Source of the DNA: Sipunculus nudus
Lineage: Eukaryota; Annelida; Sipuncula; Golfingiida; Sipunculidae
DNA: 64,000 nucleotides
Reading direction: 5' to 3'
Assembly: GCA_026874595.1 (NCBI GenBank)
Contig: JAPPUL010000073.1
Location: 1,325,973-1,389,972, forward strand
Shown here: one piece after another, positions 55,044-63,444 of the stretch
Position numbering within the stretch: position 1 is the stretch's first letter
Layout: each line of letters starts with the position of its first letter
Position numbers and translations under genes: made by a program
Notes under the pieces: generated by a model
Databases searched by the model: none
The model's input: only the letters and a program-made list of their open reading frames with translations
What the model was told of the DNA's origin: nothing

Positions 55044-55718
55044 TTGATGGGATATATAATAGAGGGAATAATAAGGGCAGAAAGTCCATATGTGCTTAGT
55101 GGGATATTTTTGCTTATGTGCCTAATAGGGGGGAATACGATAGTACGGCGACTTGGGATAAAAGGTAGTTACTGGCAGGGGGTACTTGCGCTTAGTCTAA
55201 CATCATTGTTTATAACATTATGGACAACGCAACTAATAATAAGCCTAACGCCGTGGCACAACGCAAGATACATGTTGCCGTTGCTCGGGATGGTTTTGGC
55301 AAATGGAGTAAATGGAGTAACATTAGGAGGGGAGAGGTATCGTTCTGAGATGAAGATTCGAAGAGAAGAGGTAGAACTATTTTTGTCATTAGGCTATCAT
55401 AGTATAGAAGCAGTAGAAAAGATAAGACGCAAAGCCTTCATAACAGCCCTAACGCCTTCTCTAAATAACTTAGCATTAATAGGAATAGTGCATTTACCGG
55501 GAATAATGACGGGTCAAATCATGGCGGGAGTAAATCCTTTACTTGCAATAAAGTATCAGATAGTAATAGTTTTGAGTATAGTGTTTAGTAATGGAGTTGC
55601 GACGTACATATTTTTAAAGTTCCTGCAAAGATATTACTTTACAAAGCATAATCAGCTGCGCTACGATCGCCTATTAAACAACAATAAAACTAATGGAGAA
55701 AATAAAAGAAAAGCATAA
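55044..55718 (+). CDS. fetB: ABC permease FetB (YbbM), frame broken near its N-terminus
   Basis: The 224-residue frame covers six membrane helices of the YbbM family. Diagnostic features are MLPLLGMVLANGVNGVTLG, ELFLSLGYHSIEAVEKIRRKAF (cytoplasmic coupling region), and LPGIMTGQIMAGVNPLLAIKYQIV. The apparent TTG start is likely not the native one. The first helix and junction are in the preceding frame, so the gene is interrupted by an indel near 55015-55022. The 3' end overlaps a convergent membrane protein gene by 58 bp. Confidence 0.85.
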   Translation: MMGYIIEGIIRAESPYVLSGIFLLMCLIGGNTIVRRLGIKGSYWQGVLALSLTSLFITLWTTQLIISLTPWHNARYMLPLLGMVLANGVNGVTLGGERYRSEMKIRREEVELFLSLGYHSIEAVEKIRRKAFITALTPSLNNLALIGIVHLPGIMTGQIMAGVNPLLAIKYQIVIVLSIVFSNGVATYIFLKFLQRYYFTKHNQLRYDRLLNNNKTNGENKRKA

Positions 55719-56038
55719 CCTATAAAAGTTATATAGAAATTGGTTAAATTAGGATAAATGGGAAAGACAATAAGAATGTCAAGAATCAGGTTAAGAATTA
55801 AGGTGTTTGCCGAGAGCAGGAATATGTTTTTAAATATAAGTTGTTTTTTAATAAGTTGTAAGAAGCTAAAGCATGCAATGATATAGATAGAAAATGACGA
55901 AATAAAAGCCAGCTTAAAAATATTATTTTGTAACAAGGCTTCATATTCAAAGAAATGAAATAAAATAAGAGCACCTAAAAACCCAACAATCCAAACGCAA
56001 AGAGCAAAAGAAGTAGAAAGTAATATAAATTTGAACAT
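55661..56038 (-). CDS. Small four-helix membrane protein, unknown
   Basis: A 125-residue, very hydrophobic protein with four evenly spaced membrane helices and charged ends (FNRRS at the C-terminus). I do not recognise the family. Its 3' end overlaps fetB by 58 bp, so one of the two ends may be misread. Regular helix spacing supports a real gene. No clear ribosome binding site is visible. Confidence 0.5.
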   Translation of the reverse strand: MFKFILLSTSFALCVWIVGFLGALILFHFFEYEALLQNNIFKLAFISSFSIYIIACFSFLQLIKKQLIFKNIFLLSANTLILNLILDILIVFPIYPNLTNFYITFIGYAFLLFSPLVLLLFNRRS

Positions 56039-56052
56039 AGCTTAAAGCTATT

Positions 56053-56119
56053 AAAAAAAAGACGCTAAAAAAAAAAGACACTAATAAAAAAGACGCTAAA
56101 AAAAAAAGACACTAATAAA
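56053..56119. repeat. 31-bp tandem duplication, A-rich
   Basis: Two copies of an A-rich unit containing gacgct and gacact lie in the divergent spacer before the exported protein at 56136. Confidence 0.75.
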
Positions 56120-56135
56120 GAATTAAATTTAAAAG

Positions 56136-57107
56136 ATGATAAAATCAATTCAAAAGGCAGCAATAGTTCTCCTACTTTTTAGCCAAGGCATAATATCACA
56201 AAGCGATCTAGAAAAAGAACGAGCTTTAGAAAGGTCAAATAAAATGATATTATATAAGCTACAAAGTGCAGATGAGGAGGTTTTGCAATATATAACATAT
56301 AATCGTCTTGAGCAATTCAGTCAATACGTAATGAGTTTACGAGAAACGTTGTCCTTAAGAGGTTTTAGCGTAGCAGAGATATTATATGGTTCTGAGAAAG
56401 GGGCAGGACAATATAATGTGGTAAAGGGGGTATTGGGGGGGCTTTTGAATCGCGATCCGAAGGTAAGATTATATTGTAGTCGACTTTTGTTAAAACTGGG
56501 GATAAAGCGCAGGTGGGTAGAAATAAGTATCCAAAGGGCACTAGATCCTGAAGGGTTTAGTCGGGAGACAGTAGATAGACTTTACAGTTATAAAGATATA
56601 TATGGCTTTGGGCATCGTGAGAACTTAAAATACGCCTTACCCCGAGTTTTAGAAGTAGGCAGACAACTAATATTACTGTTACCGAAGGAAGGAGATGTAG
56701 TTAGAGGAGGTTTTGATAAGAAAGGGATATTTTTTGAATGGACGACTTTATACGATGCCAAGACATATGATTTTTATATAGGCGACATGTTGTATTACAG
56801 CGGAACGGAATCATTTGTTTATATGAAGAGTTTGTCTTTACGGGGCAGTGTGGAATGGAGGGTGGTTGCAAGAGGAGAAACAGGTAATTATCTTACAACT
56901 AAAAGCAGCAGTTTTTTATACACTAAAAAGCCAAACCCCATACAATCAGATTCTAAAGCATTGCCTAAAAAGGGAAAAGACCCTTCAGGAGGAGAAGTAG
57001 ACGAAGCAGCACAAAGGCAAGAAAGGGGCTTAGAAAGGCAAGAAGTGCAAGAAGAAGAAGAAGGACAAGAAGAAGTGCTTGATTTTGATTTATCTGAGTT
57101 TAAGTAG
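56136..57107 (+). CDS. Exported protein with HEAT-like and fibronectin-type regions
   Basis: A 323-residue protein with a signal peptide (MIKSIQKAAIVLLLFSQGIIS). Residues 25-165 are helical and resemble HEAT-like repeats (DPKVRLYCSRLLLKLG). Residues 175-265 follow a beta-sandwich pattern of fibronectin III type (PKEGDVV, IFFEWTTLYDAKTYDFYI, SVEWRVVARGE). The tail is Glu/Gln-rich low-complexity. Function is unknown; an outer-surface or periplasmic binding role is possible. Confidence 0.75.
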   Translation: MIKSIQKAAIVLLLFSQGIISQSDLEKERALERSNKMILYKLQSADEEVLQYITYNRLEQFSQYVMSLRETLSLRGFSVAEILYGSEKGAGQYNVVKGVLGGLLNRDPKVRLYCSRLLLKLGIKRRWVEISIQRALDPEGFSRETVDRLYSYKDIYGFGHRENLKYALPRVLEVGRQLILLLPKEGDVVRGGFDKKGIFFEWTTLYDAKTYDFYIGDMLYYSGTESFVYMKSLSLRGSVEWRVVARGETGNYLTTKSSSFLYTKKPNPIQSDSKALPKKGKDPSGGEVDEAAQRQERGLERQEVQEEEEGQEEVLDFDLSEFK

Positions 57108-57168
57108 CGTTAAGTTTAAGTAGCGTTAATAAGCATGTGTGTCATTGTTATTGTCCCTGTTACAAGCC

Positions 57169-57226
57169 GCTATATAGCCGCATCCGAAGACATTATTTAG
57201 TCCTTGCAGTCGCTAAGCTATATAGC
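57169..57226. other. Two copies of the palindrome GCTATATAGC
   Basis: Identical 10-bp palindromes at 57169-57178 and 57217-57226 are 48 bp apart within a more C-rich spacer. TTGTCCC-like strings flank them on both sides. A 67-codon open frame across the stretch does not look like a protein. Confidence 0.5.
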
Positions 57227-57274
57227 CATATTTGTCCCTTGTTGCCCACAGTGCGAATTAAATATTTTGACAGC

Positions 57275-57805
57275 TTATATTCTTATAGAATGCGACTTTT
57301 TATGAATTATCTTATTGTTTCTAAAGTCGTTAACGAGTAAGGTTTTGTTCTTAACATTATATTTGTATGAAGCTTTAAGGACATTGCCATTATTATTTGT
57401 AACTCTTGTAAGAAGGATTTTGTAGCCATCATTTTTATACTTGTAGCTAACAGAATGAAACTTTCCGTTTATGAGCGATGAGCTTGTATATGAGATAGCA
57501 GTAAACCCTTTGACAGAACCATTTCTAATGGCATTGTCTATATTTATAAGGAATCCTTTACTAATATCGTGCTTAATAAAGTCTGGAGTTGCAAAAAACT
57601 CTTTTTCGAAGCTATCAAAGCCAATATTCTTATATATCAAGTTGATATGTTTTTGATGCTGTTTTAGTAGGAAAAACAGTTCATCCTGAATATTTTTAAA
57701 CTGCCTTTCATGAGTTTTTTGGTCAGCAAAGGAAAATGAAACAGTTAAAATAAGAGTTAAAATAAGAGTTAAAAATGTGTTTAAACTTCTTATAAGTGCC
57801 CTCAT
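57275..57805 (-). CDS. Exported hypothetical protein
   Basis: A 176-residue protein with a signal peptide (LNTFLTLILTLILTVSFSFA) whose DNA has a small duplication (aataagagttaa). The mature part has an N-terminal helical section and a C-terminal beta region rich in Tyr, Asn and Lys (HSVSYKYKNDGYKILL, VLKASYKYNVK). Style resembles the exported repeat protein at 14.6 kb, though I see no firm homology. ATG with GGAGG upstream. Function is unknown. Confidence 0.75.
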   Translation of the reverse strand: MRALIRSLNTFLTLILTLILTVSFSFADQKTHERQFKNIQDELFFLLKQHQKHINLIYKNIGFDSFEKEFFATPDFIKHDISKGFLINIDNAIRNGSVKGFTAISYTSSSLINGKFHSVSYKYKNDGYKILLTRVTNNNGNVLKASYKYNVKNKTLLVNDFRNNKIIHKKSHSIRI

Positions 57806-57888
57806 AAGTCCTCCAATGTTAAAGTAGTATTTTATAAAAAAAATAATATAGCGATGAGGATTTGTCTAGCGGATAATTTCGGTATTTT

Positions 57889-58380
57889 TTAGTAATTTTT
57901 TAGTAAAGCAAGAATATTATTTAGTTCGACGATAATCTGTTTACGTTTAGAATTGTCAAGTTTTTGGTATTTAATGTCCTCAGCGTTGTGTATTAAATCT
58001 TTTTGATCTGCTAAATTCTTTGTAATTTTTGAATTATCTTTAAACGAAATAGTATTTTGTGAATAAGTTTCGTTTTTTGGTTTAGTACTCTCATAATCTT
58101 TTATACTGCTTTTTTGCATAAAAGAAGTAAGTTGTATTCGGGCACCTGAGACGGTAAACTTTTGTTCATATAGAAGGGCTTTTATGGTATTTATAATATG
58201 AATATCTTTTTTAGAGTATAACCTTCTGCCTTTAGGTGATTTTTTGGGGGCAAGTTCATTAAATTCCTTTTCCCAAAATCTAAGTACATGTTCTTTAAGG
58301 TTTACAATTTGACTTACCTGTCCGATTGTAAAGTACACATTATCTTTCCTCTTATCTATCCTCTTATCTATCCTCATCAA
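57889..58380 (-). CDS. MerR-family transcriptional regulator
   Basis: A 163-residue protein. The winged helix reads FTIGQVSQIVNLKEHVLRFWEKEF with RRLYSKKDIHIINTIKALLYEQKFTVSGA, the HTH_MerR pattern common in delta- and spirochaete-like bacteria (ligand unknown). No cysteines form a metal site. The first 13 residues come from a 12-bp duplication (IDKRIDKR), so the start may be further in, at KDNVYFTIG. The gene shows no obvious partner. Confidence 0.88.
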   Translation of the reverse strand: MMRIDKRIDKRKDNVYFTIGQVSQIVNLKEHVLRFWEKEFNELAPKKSPKGRRLYSKKDIHIINTIKALLYEQKFTVSGARIQLTSFMQKSSIKDYESTKPKNETYSQNTISFKDNSKITKNLADQKDLIHNAEDIKYQKLDNSKRKQIIVELNNILALLKNY

Positions 58381-58519
58381 GCTATCCTTATAATTAGCAA
58401 GTATATATTAGAACAAAGTAACGGGTCTTTGTTTTTCTTTAAAATCTGCTTTATACAATTTATCTATAATAAAGATTATATTGAAATAAAGAATATATTG
58501 AATATAAATTGTTAAATTG

Positions 58520-60415
58520 TTAAGCCATTCTATTATAAATGCGTTGTAAAGCCTCTACCTCCTCCTCAAAAGTATCAATTTTATCTAACTTTTCTAAAAT
58601 ATCCTTGTGTCTAAATAAAAGTATAAACTCAGTAGCAAACTGTATTAGAAGAAGATAGGTATCTTTTATAGATTTATTATTAAGATAATAGTTTAAACTA
58701 ACAGTAGCATCAGGATAAGGTATTGATTTGTCATAAACATTACCTTCTGCTACAAGTTTTATTCTTTCGTTTCTTGACATATTTTTAAACTCTTGTTCCT
58801 GCAAGTAATTTTTGAAAAGGCGTTTTGCGATTTCATAAAAAGTTTTAGAAGTTTTAATGATTAGTAAAAAGAGTTTATTAGTTTTATCATGCTCATATTT
58901 TTGTTTTTCGTTATGTTCTTTGTTTTTTGTTATGTTTTGCCTTTTTAAATAGAGATTAAAATCATTAAAAGTTGGTGTTTGGTTTAGATTTTTGGATATG
59001 GTATCTTCAAGTTTTTTGTGAGTAAAGACAATGCTTTCAAAAAGCTGTTGCATGTCGTATGGGAAAAGATGCTCGTTTACGGTTTTAGAATCTTTAGTTT
59101 TGACTTTGACATTATTTAAAGTGATGTTTCCAAAGACATGTAAATACTCGCCAATGACAAGGGTAGTAAAAGCGGCTAGGTTGGATAAGTCCTCTATAAA
59201 CTCTGCTTCATCAACTTCATGGTGCCTTTTTTTATATATAAAATCTTTTATAAGCTGAAAGTTTGGATTTCTCCAGTTTGGTTTAATAATTTCTTTAACT
59301 TTTTTTAAATATTTAAGATCTTCTTCTTGAGCACTTATAAAATTATTTAGTTTAATGATATAATTATTTATAAGTTTTAATGTCTTCTCATCAGCCGTAT
59401 AAGTGGTTTTACTAAAAGCTTTAATATTATATTTAGAATAAAGATATGACTTTTTTATATGCTTCTTTATATCTACAAGCTCAATAGCATGAAATAAAGT
59501 AACTAAAGTTCTTAGAGCTTTTCCGGGCAGTATAACGTCTTCATAATTGTATTCTTTATCATATTCTTTATCATATTCTTTATCAAATGCTTTGTCTAAA
59601 CTATCCTGCTTTTGATGTTTTTCTATACTTTGTTTTAAAATGGGTTTAAAACTTTTGTATACAATTTCATCAATAATGTTTTTGTAATAGTCTTTGAAAG
59701 TTAAGGTCAAACACGCAATTCTTAAAGTTTTGAGTTCTTTAATAATTGTCTTTAGAGGACGGGTCTTTTTTTTATTTAAAATAAATGAATACTCTTTAAT
59801 AAAGCGATTTAGTTCAAATAGGAGGTTAAACTCTTCTTTTTCTAGGGTATGAAAGTAATTTGTTAAAATGTTATTAGTAAGTTTAAATGTTGGTTCAAGC
59901 AGGTTTTTAATTTCGCTTAATTTAGTTTTAATAAAAGGTTCATTTAGGGTTATCCGTGGGGGGAAGTATTTTACAATTATGAGATTATTTTTAGAGCCGA
60001 AGGCTTTGATTTTCTGATAGTTGTATAGGGTAGGAAAGAGTTTTTGAAAGATGGTTTTGGAAGATTTTTTAGTTTTTTTGGGAGGAGATTTTGCCTTTGG
60101 ATATTTTTTAGAGCCGAAGGTATAGGTGATTTTTTCATGTTGTTTAGTTTGTTGAGTTATTTTTTTTGTTGATTTAACTTTTGAGCTTATTTTTGGTTGT
60201 TTTAAGGCATGTTTTTGTTTTAATGTTATCTGCTTACCTATATCATCTAAAAGTTCTATTTTACGTATTTTGTCAGCGTCAGTTAATGTTTTATGAGAGA
60301 GTATGTTATTAATTTGTCGTTCTTGCCAAGCGGGACGTTTTTTTTGTAATAGTGCAGCTAGTTTTTGATAGGTTTGTGATTTTGCTTGTAAATGTTCGTT
60401 ATGTTTTTTATTCAT
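58520..60415 (-). CDS. Second long helical protein of unknown function (631 residues)
   Basis: A soluble-looking, mostly helical protein. Residues 1-60 contain an ordered helix pair (QTYQKLAALLQKKRPAWQER), followed by a Lys/Thr/Pro-rich linker (about 65-130). A long helical body contains an acidic DKEY tandem repeat near 290 from a 12-bp DNA unit. No catalytic or membrane motif is seen. Similar in length and composition to the 630-residue protein at 25 kb, but no clear alignment. Stands alone. Family not recognised. Confidence 0.75.
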   Translation of the reverse strand: MNKKHNEHLQAKSQTYQKLAALLQKKRPAWQERQINNILSHKTLTDADKIRKIELLDDIGKQITLKQKHALKQPKISSKVKSTKKITQQTKQHEKITYTFGSKKYPKAKSPPKKTKKSSKTIFQKLFPTLYNYQKIKAFGSKNNLIIVKYFPPRITLNEPFIKTKLSEIKNLLEPTFKLTNNILTNYFHTLEKEEFNLLFELNRFIKEYSFILNKKKTRPLKTIIKELKTLRIACLTLTFKDYYKNIIDEIVYKSFKPILKQSIEKHQKQDSLDKAFDKEYDKEYDKEYNYEDVILPGKALRTLVTLFHAIELVDIKKHIKKSYLYSKYNIKAFSKTTYTADEKTLKLINNYIIKLNNFISAQEEDLKYLKKVKEIIKPNWRNPNFQLIKDFIYKKRHHEVDEAEFIEDLSNLAAFTTLVIGEYLHVFGNITLNNVKVKTKDSKTVNEHLFPYDMQQLFESIVFTHKKLEDTISKNLNQTPTFNDFNLYLKRQNITKNKEHNEKQKYEHDKTNKLFLLIIKTSKTFYEIAKRLFKNYLQEQEFKNMSRNERIKLVAEGNVYDKSIPYPDATVSLNYYLNNKSIKDTYLLLIQFATEFILLFRHKDILEKLDKIDTFEEEVEALQRIYNRMA

Positions 60416-60584
60416 AAACTAAAACTTAGTATAGATTTAGAAAATAAGAAAGAGCGATAATTATGCAAAAGGCATAAAAGCAAGGTAATTTATTATTTTC
60501 CATTTAATTTATTAATGGAACACTTTTCTAAGATATATTTGTATTATTAGACGTAAATTTATAATAAATGAGGATAGGCTTAAT

Positions 60585-61391
60585 ATGATTAGTAAATTGA
60601 GAGTATATGTTTTATTTTTATGCATTTTGGGTTTTGGAGTTTTAGCGATTTTCTCATGTGGTAGAAATAGTATAGCAGTACATCCGGCGGTAATACATGT
60701 GGGAGGGGTGGCACATGTTGTATCATTTGTAGATGATGTACAATTCACTTTGGAGAGGATAGGTAGATATAAAGAAATAAATCAAAGAGATTTGATGGAA
60801 GATGTAAAAAAGGCTCAGGCAAAGGCGTTAGAGGAGCAGGCAAAATATGTTGATTTAAAAGAGCTTAAGACGTATAAGAAGGATTATAAAAAGCCGCATG
60901 ATGAAATATTGTTATCCCTTAAGCCTAATGATGCAATTATAAATAGTTTTATAGTAGAATTTAGGAAACGGCAGTCTAAATTTAAGCTAAAATCAAATAT
61001 AAAGCTCTCCCAACAAAAAGTATCGCGACGTGGAAAGGAAAGACGTAAAGATTTTGAGAAGTACAAATCTTATCTATCAAAAGCGAAGTTAGTCTTTGAT
61101 CTGCGTATAAATGATATAAAAATTAGTCAGTATAAACCAAGTGATGATCCTGATACTAGTAGTGGCTTTTTCTCAACGTGGGCAGTTTATGTAAACGCAA
61201 AAGGGTATTTATATGATCTAAAGACGGGTCGAGTTTTATGGCGATCAAAAGCTATAGAAAGCTGGAGTGACACATCAATAATCCTTTATACTGGATTATT
61301 CAAAGGGCAAGGCGATCCGTTAATGCGAGCCTTTGCCCGAGTAATAAATAACGCAGGGCAACGACTTGCGATATCGTTTTTCCGTGGTTAA
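60585..61391 (+). CDS. Predicted lipoprotein
   Basis: A 268-residue protein. The signal ends in a lipobox-like LAIFSC with Cys at about residue 25, followed by GRNS. The body has a helical Lys-rich middle (residues 60-160) and a C-terminal domain with VFDLRINDIKI, WAVYVNAKGYLYDLKTGRVLWRS and AIESW, resembling beta-rich lipoproteins that form envelope complexes. Function is unknown. It is convergent with the hom remnants. Confidence 0.8.
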   Translation: MISKLRVYVLFLCILGFGVLAIFSCGRNSIAVHPAVIHVGGVAHVVSFVDDVQFTLERIGRYKEINQRDLMEDVKKAQAKALEEQAKYVDLKELKTYKKDYKKPHDEILLSLKPNDAIINSFIVEFRKRQSKFKLKSNIKLSQQKVSRRGKERRKDFEKYKSYLSKAKLVFDLRINDIKISQYKPSDDPDTSSGFFSTWAVYVNAKGYLYDLKTGRVLWRSKAIESWSDTSIILYTGLFKGQGDPLMRAFARVINNAGQRLAISFFRG

Positions 61392-61407
61392 AGATTATAA
61401 CAAAAAA

Positions 61408-61749
61408 GATCAATTAACAATACGCATAAGCGTAGAGGGTTTGACAATAATGTTGTTTAGGGAATGAAGTTCTTTTAAGCAGCTAAGACATTAGATTCTT
61501 TGGTATTGAGAGTAGAAAATGAGAAGATGGAGAAAGCTATGCCTATTTTGTTAAAAGATATAGAAAAGATATAGAAAAGATCAATTAACAATACGCATAA
61601 GCGTAGAGGGTTTGACAATAATGTTGTTTAGGGAATGAAGTTCTTTTAAGCAGCTAAGACATTAGATTCTTTGGTATTGAGAGTAGAAAATGAGAAGATG
61701 GAGAAAGCTATGCCTATTTTGTTAAAAGATATAGAAAAGATATAGAAAA
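61408..61749. repeat. Two identical 171-bp tandem copies of the decayed hom 3' end
   Basis: 61408-61578 and 61579-61749 are identical. The first 140 bp of each match the true end of hom at 61750 onwards, with scattered substitutions and a one-base deletion that destroys the frame. The remaining 30 bp is an AT-rich join (gatatagaaaa). An older copy diverged and was then duplicated recently. Confidence 0.93.
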
Positions 61750-61751
61750 GA

Positions 61752-63044
61752 TCAATTAACAATACGCATAAGCGTAGAGGGTTTGTCAATAATGTTGTTT
61801 AGGGAATGAAGTTCTTTTAGAGCAGCTAAGACATTAGATTCTTTGGTTTTGTGAGTAGAAATGACAAGATGAACAAAGTTCTTTTTATGCCTACCTTTTT
61901 GAATAACCTGAGCGATACTGATTTTGTATTTAGCAAATACATTAGTGATCTTGCTTAGGATGCCATATTTATCTAAAGTATTGAAACGGATGTAGTAGTC
62001 GTAATAGTTATCCTTAATAGGGGTTAGGCTTTTTTGTTCGTAGTGAATATTTTTATATTCATTAAACTCTAAGTTAAAAGCGATATTGGTGGCAACAGTA
62101 ACGATATCGCCAATTATGGCATTAGCGGTAGGGAAGCTGCCGGCGCCTTTGCCACTATAAATAGAAGTGCCTAGGAACTGAGAATTAACGAGAATGGCAT
62201 TATACTCGTCATGAATATTAGCAAGAGGGTTTTGCAAAGGGAGTAAAGAGGGGTGAACGCAAACAGAGATAGAGTTTGGAGTATTTGTAGCGATAGCCAA
62301 AAGTTTAATAGCAAAGCCGAGTTGTCGAGCATAATTAATATCGATTAAGTCAATATTTTGAATACCTTCATAATAAAAAGAGCTTGAGATGTTGGAGTTA
62401 AAAGCAAAAGAAGCAAGGATAGCGATTTTGTGAGCACTGTCCATCCCGTTAACATCGAGGGTAGGGTCGTGCTCAGCAAATCCTAAGTTCTGAGCTTTTT
62501 TAAGAGCGGCGTTGTAGGAGTAATTTTCAAAAGACATTTTAGAGAGGATATAATTACAAGTCCCGTTAATGATGGCATAAATAGAGTTTATGCTATCTCC
62601 AACTAAAGATTCCCGAATAGTTTGAATAATAGGAATGCCGCCACCGACGCTAGCCTCAAAAAGGAGGTCTAACTTATGTTTATTAGCGATATCAAAAAGC
62701 TCCTTACCTCTTGTTGCAAGCAAAGCTTTATTAGCAGTAACGATACGTTTTTTATTCTTTAGTGCCTGAGCGAGGATGTTAAAGATGAAGTTTGTATCGC
62801 CGCCTATGGCCTCAACAATTATGTCGATAGAAGGGTCAGAGATAGAGTCATAGACATTGGAAGACAAAAGGCTTTTGGGGACGGAGACATTTCGTTTTTT
62901 ATTGATGTCTGTACAAACGATAGATTTAATATTGATGTCAATTCCGCGTCGTTTTCTAATGAGCTCACGTTGTTGTAGAAGGATGGAGGCGACCCCAGAG
63001 CCAACAACTCCGAAGCCAAGAATAGAAATATTAATAGTTTTCAT
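61752..63044 (-). CDS. hom: Homoserine dehydrogenase
   Basis: Reduces aspartate semialdehyde to homoserine for threonine and methionine. The 430-residue protein has GFGVVGSGVA (nucleotide site), ANKALLATRG, EASVGGGIPII, INGTCNYIL, GFAEHDPTLDVNGMDSAHK with the catalytic Asp and Lys, and GKGAGSFPTANAI. A C-terminal ACT domain (DKYGILSKITNVFAKYKISI) would bind threonine. It is monofunctional, with no aspartokinase fused. Its 3' end has been tandemly copied downstream. Confidence 0.95.
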   Translation of the reverse strand: MKTINISILGFGVVGSGVASILLQQRELIRKRRGIDINIKSIVCTDINKKRNVSVPKSLLSSNVYDSISDPSIDIIVEAIGGDTNFIFNILAQALKNKKRIVTANKALLATRGKELFDIANKHKLDLLFEASVGGGIPIIQTIRESLVGDSINSIYAIINGTCNYILSKMSFENYSYNAALKKAQNLGFAEHDPTLDVNGMDSAHKIAILASFAFNSNISSSFYYEGIQNIDLIDINYARQLGFAIKLLAIATNTPNSISVCVHPSLLPLQNPLANIHDEYNAILVNSQFLGTSIYSGKGAGSFPTANAIIGDIVTVATNIAFNLEFNEYKNIHYEQKSLTPIKDNYYDYYIRFNTLDKYGILSKITNVFAKYKISIAQVIQKGRHKKNFVHLVISTHKTKESNVLAALKELHSLNNIIDKPSTLMRIVN

Positions 63045-63444
63045 AAAGAATCCTGTAAGATAAAACGCAAATATAAATTATAAAAGAAATAATTAATAGT
63101 TCTTGAAGTAAAAGCAAGAAAAAAAAAGTGCTTATAATATAAAATGTTTTGTATAAAGGGTTTTAGGGTTTAAAATGCTTAAAAGCTTTAGTAGGAGCTG
63201 TTTTCTTAAAGAGGAGGGCTGGAGTAAATCGTTGTTAAGTACTATTAATTATAAAGTTATGAGTTAAAAAGGCTAAAAAAAACGGCTATAGGACGACAAG
63301 TAAAGTGTTGGTAATAAGCGATTGAGCTAGTTTATAAAGAGATAAGGGTAGAATATAGGGAATAAAGGGGGGGAATAAAATTAGCCTGCATACAATAAGG
63401 AATGATGACAAGGGATGGTAACGGAAGTATGGAGGTCACGTGTT
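63045..63444. other. 400-bp spacer upstream of hom
   Basis: An AT-rich divergent region with no coding signal. It should hold the hom promoter on the minus strand and that of the partial gene on the plus strand, but no clear motif is seen. A minus-strand frame across 63332-63601 is a shadow of the plus-strand gene. Confidence 0.5.

Noticed and set aside
57137-57340. 67-codon Cys/Tyr-rich frame
   Set aside because: No ribosome binding site, odd composition, and it overlaps the 3' end of a better gene on the other strand.
61442-61470. TTGACA in the hom-derived repeats as a promoter
   Set aside because: No -10 hexamer lies at proper spacing; it is a copy of coding sequence with a T to A change.
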